Shown: positions 8,580 to 16,919 of the stretch, piece after piece
Layout of the letters: the number at the start of each line of letters is the position of its first letter
How positions within the stretch are numbered: the stretch's first letter is position 1
Origin: PALSA-555 sp963731625
GTDB lineage: Bacteria; Actinomycetota; Acidimicrobiia; IMCC26256; PALSA-555
DNA length: 64,000 nt
NCBI GenBank assembly: GCA_963731625.1
Contig: CAVSWH010000015.1
Span: 1-64,000 of the forward strand
Direction of reading: 5' to 3'
Position numbers and translations under genes: made by a program
The notes under the pieces: model-generated
Told to the model about the DNA's origin: nothing
The model's input: the letters and a program-made list of their open reading frames with translations, nothing else
The model's database searches: none

Positions 8580-9290
8580 CTACAAGCCGCCGACGGCCGG
8601 CGTGAAGCGCGCCAGATACGAGGTGAGCGACGCGTACGCGCCGGTCGCGAGGAGTACCCCGAGGGTCACCAGGAGCACGCCGGCGATGCGCTCGATCGTC
8701 GGGCCCATCCGTTGGAGCCGCGCCGCGAGCCCAGGGAACGACGCGAGTCCGAGCGCGGCGAGCAGGAACGGCACCCCGATGCCGAACGCGTACGCGAGCA
8801 GCAGGAGCGCGCCGCGTCCAGCCTGTCCGCTGCGCGCCGCGATCGTGAGCGCCGCGGCGAGCAGCGGCCCGACGCACGGGCTCCACGCCGCGCCGAAGGC
8901 CACTCCGATCACGAAGGGGCGCACCGGACCGCCACCCCGCGGGAGGTGCTGGACGAGGCGTCGCTCGCGCAGGAACGGGCCGCGAAGCACGCCGAGGAGC
9001 GCCAACCCCATCACGGTGATGATCACCCCACCCACGCGCTCGACGATCGTCTGGACGTGGTGCAGCGACGAGCCGAGCAGCCCCGCAGCCGCACCGAACG
9101 CGGCGAACACCACCGCGAACCCGAGCACGAAGATCGCCGTGGCGGGCACGGCCCGAGCCGGGTCGTGCGCCTCCGCCGTCTCGCCGGCGATGATCCCGAG
9201 GTACGCGGGCACGAGCGGGACGATGCACGGCGCCAGGAACGACGCGACCCCGGCGCCGAACAGCGCGACGAGATCGGTGACGGACGGCAC
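8580..9290 (-). CDS. ccdA: CcdA/DsbD-type thiol:disulfide membrane transporter
   Basis: Carries reducing equivalents across the cytoplasmic membrane to extracytoplasmic thioredoxin-like proteins. The 236-residue protein has six hydrophobic segments. The two redox cysteines lie in the first and fourth segments: Cys22 in FLAPCIVPLVPAY and Cys139 in AAWSPCVGPLLAAA. The GTG start directly abuts the stop codon of the thioredoxin-like gene upstream in the same operon. In mycobacterial DipZ the same modules are fused into one protein; here they are two adjacent genes, which supports a joint role in oxidative folding or cytochrome maturation. Confidence 0.92.
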   Translation of the reverse strand: MPSVTDLVALFGAGVASFLAPCIVPLVPAYLGIIAGETAEAHDPARAVPATAIFVLGFAVVFAAFGAAAGLLGSSLHHVQTIVERVGGVIITVMGLALLGVLRGPFLRERRLVQHLPRGGGPVRPFVIGVAFGAAWSPCVGPLLAAALTIAARSGQAGRGALLLLAYAFGIGVPFLLAALGLASFPGLAARLQRMGPTIERIAGVLLVTLGVLLATGAYASLTSYLARFTPAVGGL

Positions 9291-10445
9291 CTACGCGCCG
9301 AACGTGAACGCGTACGCCTGGAGGCCGGCTGACTCGGCCGTGAGGCGCAGCGTGTGCCCCTCGATCCCGGGACTCAGGACCAGCTTGTAGAGGTCCGGCG
9401 CCTGCACCGTGATGTAGGTGTTGCCCTGCGCGTCGACTTGGGTCTCGACGGTGCGGTCGGCGACGGGCAGCGGGTGCCCGTCGAGCTGGACTTGGACCTG
9501 GATGGGCGCGCCGGTCCCGGTGGCGAGCACGAGGTTCGCCGAGCGTGCGCTGTAGCCGAGCACGATCGACGCGCTCGGCGCGGCGGCCTGCACTTGTTCT
9601 TGGTCGGCCGTCCAGGATCCGACGAGCGCTGCCGCGCCGTTGGGCAGCGTCGGGCCGACGTCGGGGTAGGTGTTCGTGCCGGGCTGGACGCTCTCGACGC
9701 CCTTCTCGAGGCCGAGGTAGGTCTCGTTGGTGATGTTCTGGCTGGTGGCCGGCGGCGCGCCGAGCGCGCCGGCGCCGACCGCCGGCGCCCGCGGCGAGCT
9801 GGCCGGCACGCCGAGCAGGGCGCGCACCACGTCCTCGGTCTGGGCGTAGTTGCCCTCGCCGATGTCCATGTACCGGAGGTGGCCGGTCCGGTCGGCGACC
9901 CACTCCTCGGGCCAGTACTGCGCGCCGAACGCGTTCCAGATGGCCATGTTCGGGTCGAGCGCCACCGGGTACGGGACCTTCAGGCGCTGCACGGCCGCCG
10001 TGACGTTGCCGCGGTCCTGCTCGAACTGGAACTCCGGGGAGTGGATCCCGATCACGACGAGCCCGTCGGGCGCGTAGCGCTGGTAGAAGGCGGCGAGATG
10101 CGGGATGGTCCGCACGCAGTTCACGCACGAGTACGTCCAGAAGTCGTAGACGACGACCTTCCCGTGCAGATCGGTCGGCGTGAGGGGCGCGCTGTTCAGC
10201 CAGCCCTGCGCCGCCGTGAGGGACGGTGGGGACGGCCCGACCGGCAGGTTGTGCACGTTCACGCCACTGCCCGCGACGCTGCTCGGGTTCGAGCCGCTGG
10301 CGACGACGACGGCGGCGACCGCGAACACCGCGAGGGCGAGCGCGAGCACGCCGTACTTCTTGCGCGACGACCACCAGCCGTCCGGACGGCGCGACGGGCC
10401 GGGCGACGTCGGCCGGGGGCGGCCGTCGCCCTCGTGCTCACTCAC
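9291..10445 (-). CDS. DipZ-like thioredoxin-fold protein with C-terminal beta domain
   Basis: A 384-residue membrane-anchored redox protein. Residues 31-50 form one N-terminal transmembrane anchor. A TlpA-like thioredoxin domain follows with the active site CVNC at 107-110 in the context DFWTYSCVNCVRTIPHL. The last 150 or so residues form a beta-rich domain (for example LGYSARSANLVLATG and IQVQVQLDGHPL) equivalent to the carbohydrate-binding-like C-terminal domain of mycobacterial DipZ. It probably receives electrons from the CcdA-type protein encoded immediately downstream. The GTG start follows GAGGGT. The gene is divergent from the DUF3263 gene. Confidence 0.9.
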   Translation of the reverse strand: MSEHEGDGRPRPTSPGPSRRPDGWWSSRKKYGVLALALAVFAVAAVVVASGSNPSSVAGSGVNVHNLPVGPSPPSLTAAQGWLNSAPLTPTDLHGKVVVYDFWTYSCVNCVRTIPHLAAFYQRYAPDGLVVIGIHSPEFQFEQDRGNVTAAVQRLKVPYPVALDPNMAIWNAFGAQYWPEEWVADRTGHLRYMDIGEGNYAQTEDVVRALLGVPASSPRAPAVGAGALGAPPATSQNITNETYLGLEKGVESVQPGTNTYPDVGPTLPNGAAALVGSWTADQEQVQAAAPSASIVLGYSARSANLVLATGTGAPIQVQVQLDGHPLPVADRTVETQVDAQGNTYITVQAPDLYKLVLSPGIEGHTLRLTAESAGLQAYAFTFGA

Positions 10446-10564
10446 GTGCTCGACCCTCCTGGTCGGTCCCCGGCATCCTCCAGTGAAGCGCCCCGCGCCG
10501 CTGGTTCCAACGCGCCCCGCTCAAATCCCCGGCGTTGCAGGGTTCGGCGGCCATACTCGGCGCG

Positions 10565-10822
10565 ATGTCGCTGTCCGCGCATGAGCGCGCCATTCTCGAT
10601 TTCGAGCGCTCCTGGTGGTGTTTCCCGGGGCCGAAGGAGTCGGCGATCCGCTCTCGGCTCGGTCTGTCCACGAGTCACTATTATCGGGTGCTCGGCGAGC
10701 TCATCGAGAAGCCCGACGCCGCCGACTACGACCCGCTGACCGTGAAACGCCTCCGACGCTCCCGTGAGGTCCGCCGCCGCAGCCGCCTCGACAATCGGCG
10801 CGCGGACCCCGGCACGCGATGA
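10565..10822 (+). CDS. DUF3263 family protein
   Basis: An 85-residue basic protein of the actinobacterial DUF3263 family. It starts MSLSAHERAILDFERSWW and contains a helix-turn-helix-like segment (KESAIRSRLGLSTSHYYRVL) followed by an arginine-rich tail. This layout suggests a small DNA-binding protein, but no function is established. The ATG is preferred over an in-frame upstream start because family members begin at this point, and a -10-like CATACT lies 7 nt before it. Its last four bases overlap the start of the LytR_C gene (ATGA), so the two are probably translated together, a common pairing in this phylum. Confidence 0.85.
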   Translation: MSLSAHERAILDFERSWWCFPGPKESAIRSRLGLSTSHYYRVLGELIEKPDAADYDPLTVKRLRRSREVRRRSRLDNRRADPGTR

Positions 10823-11319
10823 CCGCGGTCGCCCAGCCGCCCGATTTCGGCGCGCGGATCTGGCGCACCGCGGCGCGTGGCGCCGCGCTCGTCGGCGCCG
10901 CCGTCGTCCTCGGGATCGTGCTGGTGCAGATCGTGAACGGCACGGGTGTGCCGTCGAGCGGTGCGAAGGGCACCGGCACGACGGGCACCACGAGTGCGGT
11001 CGGTGGGACGACGACGACCACGAAGCTCGCCGGCCGGAGCCCGGCGGACGTCAAGACCGCGGTCTACAACGCGTCCGGCGTGAGCCAGGCGGCGACGACC
11101 GAGGCGAACAAGCTGCGCGGCGCCGGCTACGCGATCGTCCAGACGACGAACGCGGCCACGCTCCAGACCGGCACGACCGTCGCCTGCCGGTCGGGGTTCA
11201 GCGTCGAGGCCGACACGCTCGCCAAGGTCGTGGTGGTGGGCGCGACGGTCGGCGTGTTCCCGAATCCCGTGCCCGCGAACTCGAACAACGCCGACTGCAT
11301 CGTGACGCTCGGCAAGTAG
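10819..11319 (+). CDS. LytR C-terminal domain (LytR_C) membrane protein
   Basis: A 166-residue protein with one N-terminal membrane segment (AALVGAAVVLGIVLVQIV), a Thr/Gly-rich extracellular linker and a LytR_C domain (VYNASGVSQAATTEANKLRGAGYAI split across the first strand and helix). Two cysteines (VACRSG and NADCIV) flank the second half and may pair outside the cell. LytR_C domains occur at the ends of LCP cell-wall ligases; here the domain stands alone behind a membrane anchor, so a cell-envelope role is likely but undefined. It overlaps the DUF3263 gene by 4 nt. Confidence 0.82.
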   Translation: MTAVAQPPDFGARIWRTAARGAALVGAAVVLGIVLVQIVNGTGVPSSGAKGTGTTGTTSAVGGTTTTTKLAGRSPADVKTAVYNASGVSQAATTEANKLRGAGYAIVQTTNAATLQTGTTVACRSGFSVEADTLAKVVVVGATVGVFPNPVPANSNNADCIVTLGK

Positions 11320-11338
11320 CGCGCGTCGCGTCGCGCCC

Positions 11339-12127
11339 GTGACCGACCCTGGGCCGCTCGCTCCGCTGGCCGTCGACCCCGCGGCGGCAGCCCTGCTGTG
11401 CGATTTCGACGGCACGCTCGCGCCGATCGTGGCTGACCCGGCGCAGGCGCGTCCCCTTCCCGCCGCACGGCGCGCCTTGGAGGCCCTCGTGCCCCGTCTC
11501 GGCCTCGTCGCGGTCGTGAGTGGTCGGCCCGTCGCGTACCTCCGCGAGCACGTGGCGGTGCGCGGGGTCGTGCTCGCCGGCGTGTACGGGTTGGAGCAGC
11601 TGGTCGGCGACGAGGTCGTCACCGATCCCCGCGCCGTCGCGCATCTCGACGCGGTGGCCGCGGCGGCGACGGAGGCCGAGCGCCGGTGGCCGACGCTGAC
11701 CCTCGAGCGCAAGGGGTCGACGGCGTTCACCGTCCACTGGCGCCGCGCGCCGCAGGACGCGCCGGGCCGGGAGGCCCTCGAGTCGCTGGCCGGCTCGCAC
11801 GGCCTGCGGCTGGTCTGGGGCCGCCAGGCCGCCGAGCTGCTCGTGCCCGTCCCCGTCGACAAGGGCACGGTGGTGCGGGCCCTGCTCGACGGCGCCGCGG
11901 TGACCGCGGGCGCGGCGGCGGGCGACGACGTCGGCGACGTCGCGGCGTTCGACGCCCTCGCGGCGCGGGCCCGGACGGACCCGGGCTTCGTGGCGGTGCG
12001 GGTCGCGGTGCGCTCGGACGAATCGCCCGCCGCGCTCCTCGACGCCGCGGATGCGGTCGTGGACGGCCCGGCGGCGCTCGCCGCGCTCCTCGCGAGCTTC
12101 GCGGCGGCGCTCAGCCCGCGTGGGTGA
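11339..12127 (+). CDS. otsB: Trehalose-6-phosphate phosphatase OtsB
   Basis: HAD-superfamily phosphatase that removes phosphate from trehalose 6-phosphate, completing the OtsA/OtsB route. The nucleophile motif DFDGTLAPIV is near residue 22, VVSGRPV follows as motif II, and GDDVGDVAAFDAL is the C-terminal metal-binding motif. The 262-residue length is normal for the family. It converges with otsA, and the two stop regions overlap by 17 nt. Because no GpgP-type phosphatase is seen beside gpgS in this window, this enzyme could also serve glucosyl-3-phosphoglycerate, but that is speculation. Confidence 0.9.
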   Translation: MTDPGPLAPLAVDPAAAALLCDFDGTLAPIVADPAQARPLPAARRALEALVPRLGLVAVVSGRPVAYLREHVAVRGVVLAGVYGLEQLVGDEVVTDPRAVAHLDAVAAAATEAERRWPTLTLERKGSTAFTVHWRRAPQDAPGREALESLAGSHGLRLVWGRQAAELLVPVPVDKGTVVRALLDGAAVTAGAAAGDDVGDVAAFDALAARARTDPGFVAVRVAVRSDESPAALLDAADAVVDGPAALAALLASFAAALSPRG

Positions 12128-13490
12128 GCTGGTCGTCGAACCAGTCGGCGGGGGTGCGGGCCGCGGCGAGCGCCCGGAGGCGCGCGGCGTGCGCGGCGCG
12201 CTCGTCGGCGGGCGTCGCGAGCGCCGCGTCGAGCGCGGCGGCGGTCTGCTCGATGTCGAAGGGGTGCACCTCGAGCGCGGCGTCACCGAGCTCGTCCCAG
12301 GCGCCGGCGTCGGCTGAGAGGCAGAGCACGCCGTCGCAGGTGTTGACGATCGGGCCTTCCTTCGCGACGAGGTTCAGGCCGTCCTTGATGGGGTTGACGA
12401 GCAGCGCGTCGTAGCGGGTCATCGCGGCGACGGTGAGCGCGTAGTCGTCCCTCGTGTCGAGGACGACGGGCTGCCAGTCGCCGCGTGCCCAGCGCTCGTT
12501 CACCCGCTCGGCGGCGAGCTCTACCTCTCGGCGGTACGCCTGGTACTCGGCGAGCGACTCTCGGGACGGGTTCATGCGAGCGAGGAACACGACCCGCTCC
12601 CGCCAGCTCGGCGACGCCTCGAGCAGCCGGTCGTAGGCGGCGAAGCCCCGCACCACGTTCTTCGACGGGTCGATGCGGTCGACGCGCAGGAGCAGCGCCC
12701 GGTCACCGACCCAGCCCTCGAGGTCAGCGACGGCGGCGCGCGTCGCGTCGGTGTCGGCGAGGGCGGCGAGCGCGGCCGGGTCGGGGCCGATGGGCGCCAC
12801 GAACGTCGGCGCGATCGACGTGTCGGCGCCGAGGACCTCGCGGGCCGAGGCCTCGAACGCGCGGGCCCACCGCGCCGAGTGGAACCCGCAGGGGACGCTC
12901 GCCATCGACCCGCAGAGCGCCCGCGCCGCGTCGCGTGGCAGCACCCGGATGGAGTTCGGGCCGCAGAACGCCGTGTGGGTGAAGTGCGTGAGGCGCAGGT
13001 CGGGCCGCTTGTCGCGCAGCATCCCGGGCACGAGCGCCAGGTGCATGTCCTGCACGAGCACGATGTCCCCGTCGGCGGCGAGGTCCGCGGTGGCGTCGGC
13101 GAACGCCCGGTTCACCGCCTCGAAGCCGGCCCACGCGTCGCGCCAGCGCGCGTCGAAGGCGGGGCGGCGCGCCAGGTCGAAGAGACCGTGGTAGAGGAAC
13201 CACAGTGTCCCGTTCGACACGAGGTCGTACGCGAGCCGGTAGTCGCCCGGGTCGAGGTCGAGGAGGCGGAGCCGGACGCCCGGGACCTGCACGGCGCCGG
13301 CGCGCGCCGCGGCGCGGTCACCGTCGCTCATCGCCGCAGCGAGCCAGGCGCCGTCGGGGCCGGCGGCGCCCGACTCGAAGAGCGGGCGCAGGGAGCTGGC
13401 CAGGCCGCCCGCGCCGGGACGCGCGGTGAACCCACCGTCACCGTCGTCGCGGAACTGGTAGGGGCCTCGGTTCGAGACGACGACGGTCAA
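12111..13490 (-). CDS. otsA: Trehalose-6-phosphate synthase OtsA (GT20)
   Basis: Transfers glucose from UDP- or GDP-glucose to glucose 6-phosphate to give trehalose 6-phosphate. The 459-residue protein starts MTVVVSNRGPYQFRDDG, carries VLVQDMHLALVPGMLR (the VQDYHL-type motif), RVDRIDPSKN in the sugar-nucleotide site and LVNPIKDGLNLVAKEG near the C terminus, all typical of GT20 enzymes, although the wording differs from the canonical OtsA and marks a divergent subgroup. Its start overlaps the end of treT by 4 nt, so the two trehalose-forming enzymes share an operon. Confidence 0.88.
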   Translation of the reverse strand: MTVVVSNRGPYQFRDDGDGGFTARPGAGGLASSLRPLFESGAAGPDGAWLAAAMSDGDRAAARAGAVQVPGVRLRLLDLDPGDYRLAYDLVSNGTLWFLYHGLFDLARRPAFDARWRDAWAGFEAVNRAFADATADLAADGDIVLVQDMHLALVPGMLRDKRPDLRLTHFTHTAFCGPNSIRVLPRDAARALCGSMASVPCGFHSARWARAFEASAREVLGADTSIAPTFVAPIGPDPAALAALADTDATRAAVADLEGWVGDRALLLRVDRIDPSKNVVRGFAAYDRLLEASPSWRERVVFLARMNPSRESLAEYQAYRREVELAAERVNERWARGDWQPVVLDTRDDYALTVAAMTRYDALLVNPIKDGLNLVAKEGPIVNTCDGVLCLSADAGAWDELGDAALEVHPFDIEQTAAALDAALATPADERAAHAARLRALAAARTPADWFDDQLTHAG

Positions 13491-14740
13491 CGCAGCTCGC
13501 CGAGCAGTCGGAGCCAGTCGAGCAGCTCACGCGTCGCCAGGAAGTGCGAGCGCACGTGCTCGCGACCCTGCATACCGAGCGCGTCGGCGCCGACCGGGTC
13601 GGCGAGCAGGTCGATGACCCGCTGCGCGCACGCCTCGACGCCGTCGACGAGGTAGCCGTCGAAGCCGTCGATGACCTGCAGCGTGATCCCGCCGGCGCGG
13701 CCGCCGACGACCGGCCGCGCCTTCCACAGCGCCTCGCTGACCGTGAGCCCGAAGCCCTCCCGCACCGACTTCTGCACCATCACCGTCGCGATCCGCTGGA
13801 ACGCGTTGATCTGCACCGACCCGACCTGGTGCAGGTTCGAGAGGAGGTGGATGTCCTTGTCGCCGTCGCGAGCGAGCTCGGTCTCCTCCCAGACGCGGAA
13901 CGCCTCCGGGTCGTCGGTCGCCATCGAACCCGCGAGCAGCAGCTGGGCCTCGGGGACGCGCTCGCGCACGAGCCGGAACGCCTCGATCACCCCGACCGGG
14001 TCCTTCCACGGGTCGTAGCGGCTGATCTGGCACACGATGGGGCGCTTGGTGTCCACGCCGTACTGACGGGTGAGCTCCTCGCAGAACGGCCGCGCCAGGT
14101 CGAGGTTCTTCACCGACAGCGGGTCGATGCAGGGGGGCAGCACCTCGACGCGGTCCATCTTCAGCGTGGCCGGCACGAACGACTCGAGCGTCCAGACGGA
14201 GGCGTCGTGCAGCTCGACGAAGGGCCGGAAGAACTCCCAGACGGTCGGGTTGGCGTCCGTCAGGTCGATGTGGCAGCGCCACACCCACCGCGTCCGGTCG
14301 CCGGCGCCGAAGCTCGGGTGGTCGCGGAGGAAGTGGAGCAGGGCGGCCGGCTGCGGGTCGTGGACGACGACGAAGTCCCAGGAGTCCTCGAGCAGCAGGG
14401 CGTTGTCGAGGATCCGCTCGAGGTACCCGCGTTGCATCGCCGAGGTCCACTCGATGTCGGCACCCTGGAGCGCGTTGTGCACCTGCTTGGTGATCATGAA
14501 GAACTCGTCGCTGCCGTGGAGGACCTGCCACTCGGCTTCGATCCCCACGCTGCGCAGCAGCGGGACGTGGGTCGCCAGGAGCTCGGCGACGCCGCCTCCG
14601 TAGGCGGTGGCGCTGAGGTGCAGGACGCGGGCACCCCGGAGCGGCTCGGCGGCCTCGCGGATCTCGGCGACGGCCTCGCTGCCGACGACCCCGACGTACT
14701 GGTCGAGCTCCTTCTCGAGAAGCGGGACGCGCTCGAGCAT
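13487..14740 (-). CDS. treT: Trehalose synthase TreT-type glycosyltransferase (GT4)
   Basis: A 417-residue GT-B glycosyltransferase of the trehalose glycosyltransferring synthase family, which joins NDP-glucose and free glucose to give trehalose in one step. Recognisable features are VLHLSATAYGGGVAELL at the N terminus, WVWRCHIDLTDANP in the middle, QISRYDPWKDPVGVIEAF in the donor domain and the EGFGLTVSEALWKARPVVG motif. The start lies 8 nt after TAGATT, a leaderless arrangement. It is the first gene of a treT-otsA operon, so the cell seems to have two independent routes to trehalose side by side. Confidence 0.88.
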   Translation of the reverse strand: MLERVPLLEKELDQYVGVVGSEAVAEIREAAEPLRGARVLHLSATAYGGGVAELLATHVPLLRSVGIEAEWQVLHGSDEFFMITKQVHNALQGADIEWTSAMQRGYLERILDNALLLEDSWDFVVVHDPQPAALLHFLRDHPSFGAGDRTRWVWRCHIDLTDANPTVWEFFRPFVELHDASVWTLESFVPATLKMDRVEVLPPCIDPLSVKNLDLARPFCEELTRQYGVDTKRPIVCQISRYDPWKDPVGVIEAFRLVRERVPEAQLLLAGSMATDDPEAFRVWEETELARDGDKDIHLLSNLHQVGSVQINAFQRIATVMVQKSVREGFGLTVSEALWKARPVVGGRAGGITLQVIDGFDGYLVDGVEACAQRVIDLLADPVGADALGMQGREHVRSHFLATRELLDWLRLLGELR

Positions 14741-14748
14741 TGCAGGCC

Positions 14749-14754
14749 AATCTA
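14749..14754 (-). promoter_or_regulatory. -10 element of treT (leaderless)
   Basis: TAGATT on the minus strand, 8 nt before the treT ATG. The same short region must hold the start signals of the divergent glycerate kinase gene, only 20 bp away. Confidence 0.5.
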
Positions 14755-14760
14755 GAGCCG

Positions 14761-15816
14761 ATGAGTGTCGCAGTCGCGTGTCCCGACAAGTTCCGGGGCA
14801 CGCTTACCGCACCCGACGCCGCCGAGGCGATGGCGCGGGGGATGCGGACCGCCGGCTTCGAGGAGGTCCGCGTCGTCCCGCTCGCCGATGGCGGCGAGGG
14901 CACCCTCGACGCGCTGCTCGCGCGCGGTGGCAGCCGTCGTCGGGCGCGGGTCACCGGCCCGCTCGGCGACCCGGTCGACGCCGAGTACGGCGTCACGCCG
15001 AGCGGGCTGACCGTGATCGAGATGGCGCAGGCGAGCGGCCTCGCGCTGGTCGGGCGCAACGATCCGCTCCGCGCGTCCACGCGCGGCACGGGCGAGCTGA
15101 TCGCGGCCGCGGTGCGGGGCGGCGCCGAGCGGATGCTCCTCGGGGTCGGTGGGAGCGCGTCGACCGACGGCGGGCTCGCGGCGCTCGAGGCCCTCGGCTG
15201 GTCGCTCGGCTCGCTCCGTCTCACCGTGGCGTGCGACGTGACCATCGGCTTCCTCGACGCCGCAGCGCGCTTCGGGCCCCAGAAGGGCGCGAGCGACGCG
15301 CAGGTCGCGCTGCTCCGCCGGCGCCTCGAGCGCCTCGCCGACGTCTACCAGCGGCGCACCGGCGTCGACGTGACGACCCTCGAAGGGGGCGGCGCGGCCG
15401 GGGGACTGGCGGGCGGGCTCGCCGCGCTCGGCGCGCACCTCGAACCCGGCTTCGAGGTCGTCGCGCTGGAAGCCGGGCTGGAGGAGGCGCTCGACGACGC
15501 GACGCTCGTCGTCACCGGTGAGGGGCGGCTCGACGCGAGCAGCTTCGCCGGGAAGGTCGTCGGCGGCGTGCTCGACTGGGCGGGCGAGCTCGGCGTGGCG
15601 CACCGCGCCGTCATCGTCGGGCAGGCGAGCGCCGACGGACGCGAGGAGCTGACCGTGCACGGCCCCGCCCAGCTGCTCGTGCTCACCGACCGCGTCTTCC
15701 AGTCGGGTGAGGCGTACGGGCGGGCCGCGCTCCTCGTCGAGGAGGCGGCGGTCGAGGCGGGTCGGGTGGCGCGCGGCGCTACGCGCTCGAGCTCGCGCCC
15801 GAACTTGGTCTGGTAG
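14761..15816 (+). CDS. Glycerate kinase (GarK/GlxK family)
   Basis: A 351-residue kinase that phosphorylates D-glycerate. The start VAVACPDKFRGTLTAPDAA, the RVVPLADGGEGTLDAL motif and the glycine-rich VTGEGRLDASSFAGK segment are characteristic of the PF02595 family; members usually give 2-phosphoglycerate. ATG is taken as start because it begins the first strand. The final 12 or so residues are antisense to gpgS and do not look conserved, so the natural end may lie slightly earlier. Its place among glucosylglycerate and trehalose genes suggests recycling of glycerate released from glucosylglycerate. Confidence 0.85.
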   Translation: MSVAVACPDKFRGTLTAPDAAEAMARGMRTAGFEEVRVVPLADGGEGTLDALLARGGSRRRARVTGPLGDPVDAEYGVTPSGLTVIEMAQASGLALVGRNDPLRASTRGTGELIAAAVRGGAERMLLGVGGSASTDGGLAALEALGWSLGSLRLTVACDVTIGFLDAAARFGPQKGASDAQVALLRRRLERLADVYQRRTGVDVTTLEGGGAAGGLAGGLAALGAHLEPGFEVVALEAGLEEALDDATLVVTGEGRLDASSFAGKVVGGVLDWAGELGVAHRAVIVGQASADGREELTVHGPAQLLVLTDRVFQSGEAYGRAALLVEEAAVEAGRVARGATRSSSRPNLVW

Positions 15817-16685
15817 GCGGCGACGGTGACCATCGGCGGGCGCTCGCGCACCGGCACGGGGACGAGCGTCGACGTGCCGGCGTCGTCGACGCGCACGAGC
15901 GTGCTCGCCACGTCGACGGGAGCGACGCCGGCGCGGCGCAGCCCGGTGAGGAGCACGGCCATCGCCTGCGGCGCGAGCGCGTCGAGGTCCCGGTTGCGGT
16001 GCTCGCGGACCCCGAGGTCGGCCTCGGCGATCGCCTCCACCCCGAACCGGTCGGCGACGTCGATGAGCAGGCCGAGCTCGACGCCCCAGCCCTCCACGAA
16101 CGGGAGCACCTCGAGCAGGTCCCGACGGGCGGCGTACTCGCCGCCGAGCGGCTGGCGGATCTCGGCGAGCGACGGGAAGAGGGCGTTCAGCAGCGGGCGG
16201 GCCATGAGCTCGGTGACGCGGCCGCCGCCGCGGGGCCGGCCGTCGAGGGGCCGCGCGTAGTGCCCTTTGACGAACCCGACCGCCGGGTCCTCGAGCAGCG
16301 GCGCGAGCAGCCGGGTCACGAAGTGGGGCTCGAAGTTGCGGACGTCGGCGTCGAGGAAGCACACGAGGTCGCCGCTGGTGACGTAGAGGGACTTCCACAG
16401 CGCGTTGCCCTTCCCCTCACCCGCCGGCAGGTCGGGGAGGACGTCGGCGACGGAGTAGACGAGCCCGCCCGCCGCCCGGGCGGCCTCGGCGGTCCCGTCC
16501 CGGGAGCCGTCGTCGAGGACGACGACCTCGTCGACGAGGCCACCCGCGACCAGCTCGCCCCGGACCGCGGCGACGATCGCGCCGACGGTGCCGGCCTCGT
16601 CGCGGGCCGGGAGACAGACCGACACCGCTTGGCCCAGCTGGGCCTTCCGGTCGACGAGCGCCGCAAGCTGGGATGCGGGGGCCAT
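15345..16685 (-). CDS. gpgS: Glucosyl-3-phosphoglycerate synthase GpgS, with an abnormal C-terminal extension
   Basis: GT2-type (GT81) enzyme that transfers glucose to 3-phosphoglycerate, the first step to glucosylglycerate or methylglucose lipopolysaccharide. The core shows VSVCLPARDEAGTVGAIV, VVVLDDGSRDGT, EGKGNALWKSL, the metal site FLDADVRNF, and GWGVELGLLIDV. Similarity ends near TVAAYQTKFGRELER at about residue 315, which is the usual length. The open frame then runs on for about 130 codons antisense to the glycerate kinase gene. Removing one base next to this point would create a TAG immediately after RELER, so a lost stop through a single-base indel is likely. A start 12 codons upstream is also possible. 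Confidence 0.85.
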   Translation of the reverse strand: MAPASQLAALVDRKAQLGQAVSVCLPARDEAGTVGAIVAAVRGELVAGGLVDEVVVLDDGSRDGTAEAARAAGGLVYSVADVLPDLPAGEGKGNALWKSLYVTSGDLVCFLDADVRNFEPHFVTRLLAPLLEDPAVGFVKGHYARPLDGRPRGGGRVTELMARPLLNALFPSLAEIRQPLGGEYAARRDLLEVLPFVEGWGVELGLLIDVADRFGVEAIAEADLGVREHRNRDLDALAPQAMAVLLTGLRRAGVAPVDVASTLVRVDDAGTSTLVPVPVRERPPMVTVAAYQTKFGRELERVAPRATRPASTAASSTRSAARPYASPDWKTRSVSTSSWAGPCTVSSSRPSALACPTMTARCATPSSPAQSSTPPTTFPAKLLASSRPSPVTTSVASSSASSSPASSATTSKPGSRCAPSAASPPASPPAAPPPSRVVTSTPVRRW

Positions 16686-16737
16686 AGAGACTGGAAGCGT
16701 ACGGGACACCGCCGCTACCATTGACGCCTAGTACGCG

Positions 16738-16834
16738 CTCATCCAGAGCGGCTGAGGGACAGGCCCGTTGACGCCGCGGCAACCAGTTCCCGACCCAACG
16801 GTCGGAGACCAGGTGCCAATGCCTGACCGATGAG
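16738..16834 (+). promoter_or_regulatory. SAM-I (S-box) riboswitch
   Basis: The transcript leader contains the S-box core in order: CTCATC (5' side of P1), CCAGAGCGGCTGAGGGA, AGGCCC, the purine-rich GTTGACGCC turn, GCGGCAACC, then a P3-P4 region and GACCGATGAG closing P1 (CTCATC pairs with GATGAG). These elements are the conserved SAM-I aptamer. It lies about 85 nt before the start of the threonine-synthase-like gene, so expression of that operon should fall when S-adenosylmethionine is abundant. Confidence 0.88.
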
Positions 16835-16843
16835 ACAGCCAGA

Positions 16844-16903
16844 GAGCGGTCCCTCCGCTCGAGGCGCTCGAGAGCGCGTCGAGACCGGTGGCGAGGAGCC
16901 ACC
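16844..16903 (+). promoter_or_regulatory. Two hairpins between the riboswitch and the start codon (expression platform)
   Basis: GAGCGG-TCCCT-CCGCTC (16844-16860) and GGTGGC-GAGGA-GCCACC (16887-16903) are perfect 6-bp stems. No U-tract follows either one, so transcription termination is less likely than control of ribosome access. The ribosome site AGAGAGGA sits just after the second stem. How the aptamer couples to these stems is not visible by eye. Confidence 0.5.
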
Positions 16904-16919
16904 AGAGAGAGGAACCGAC

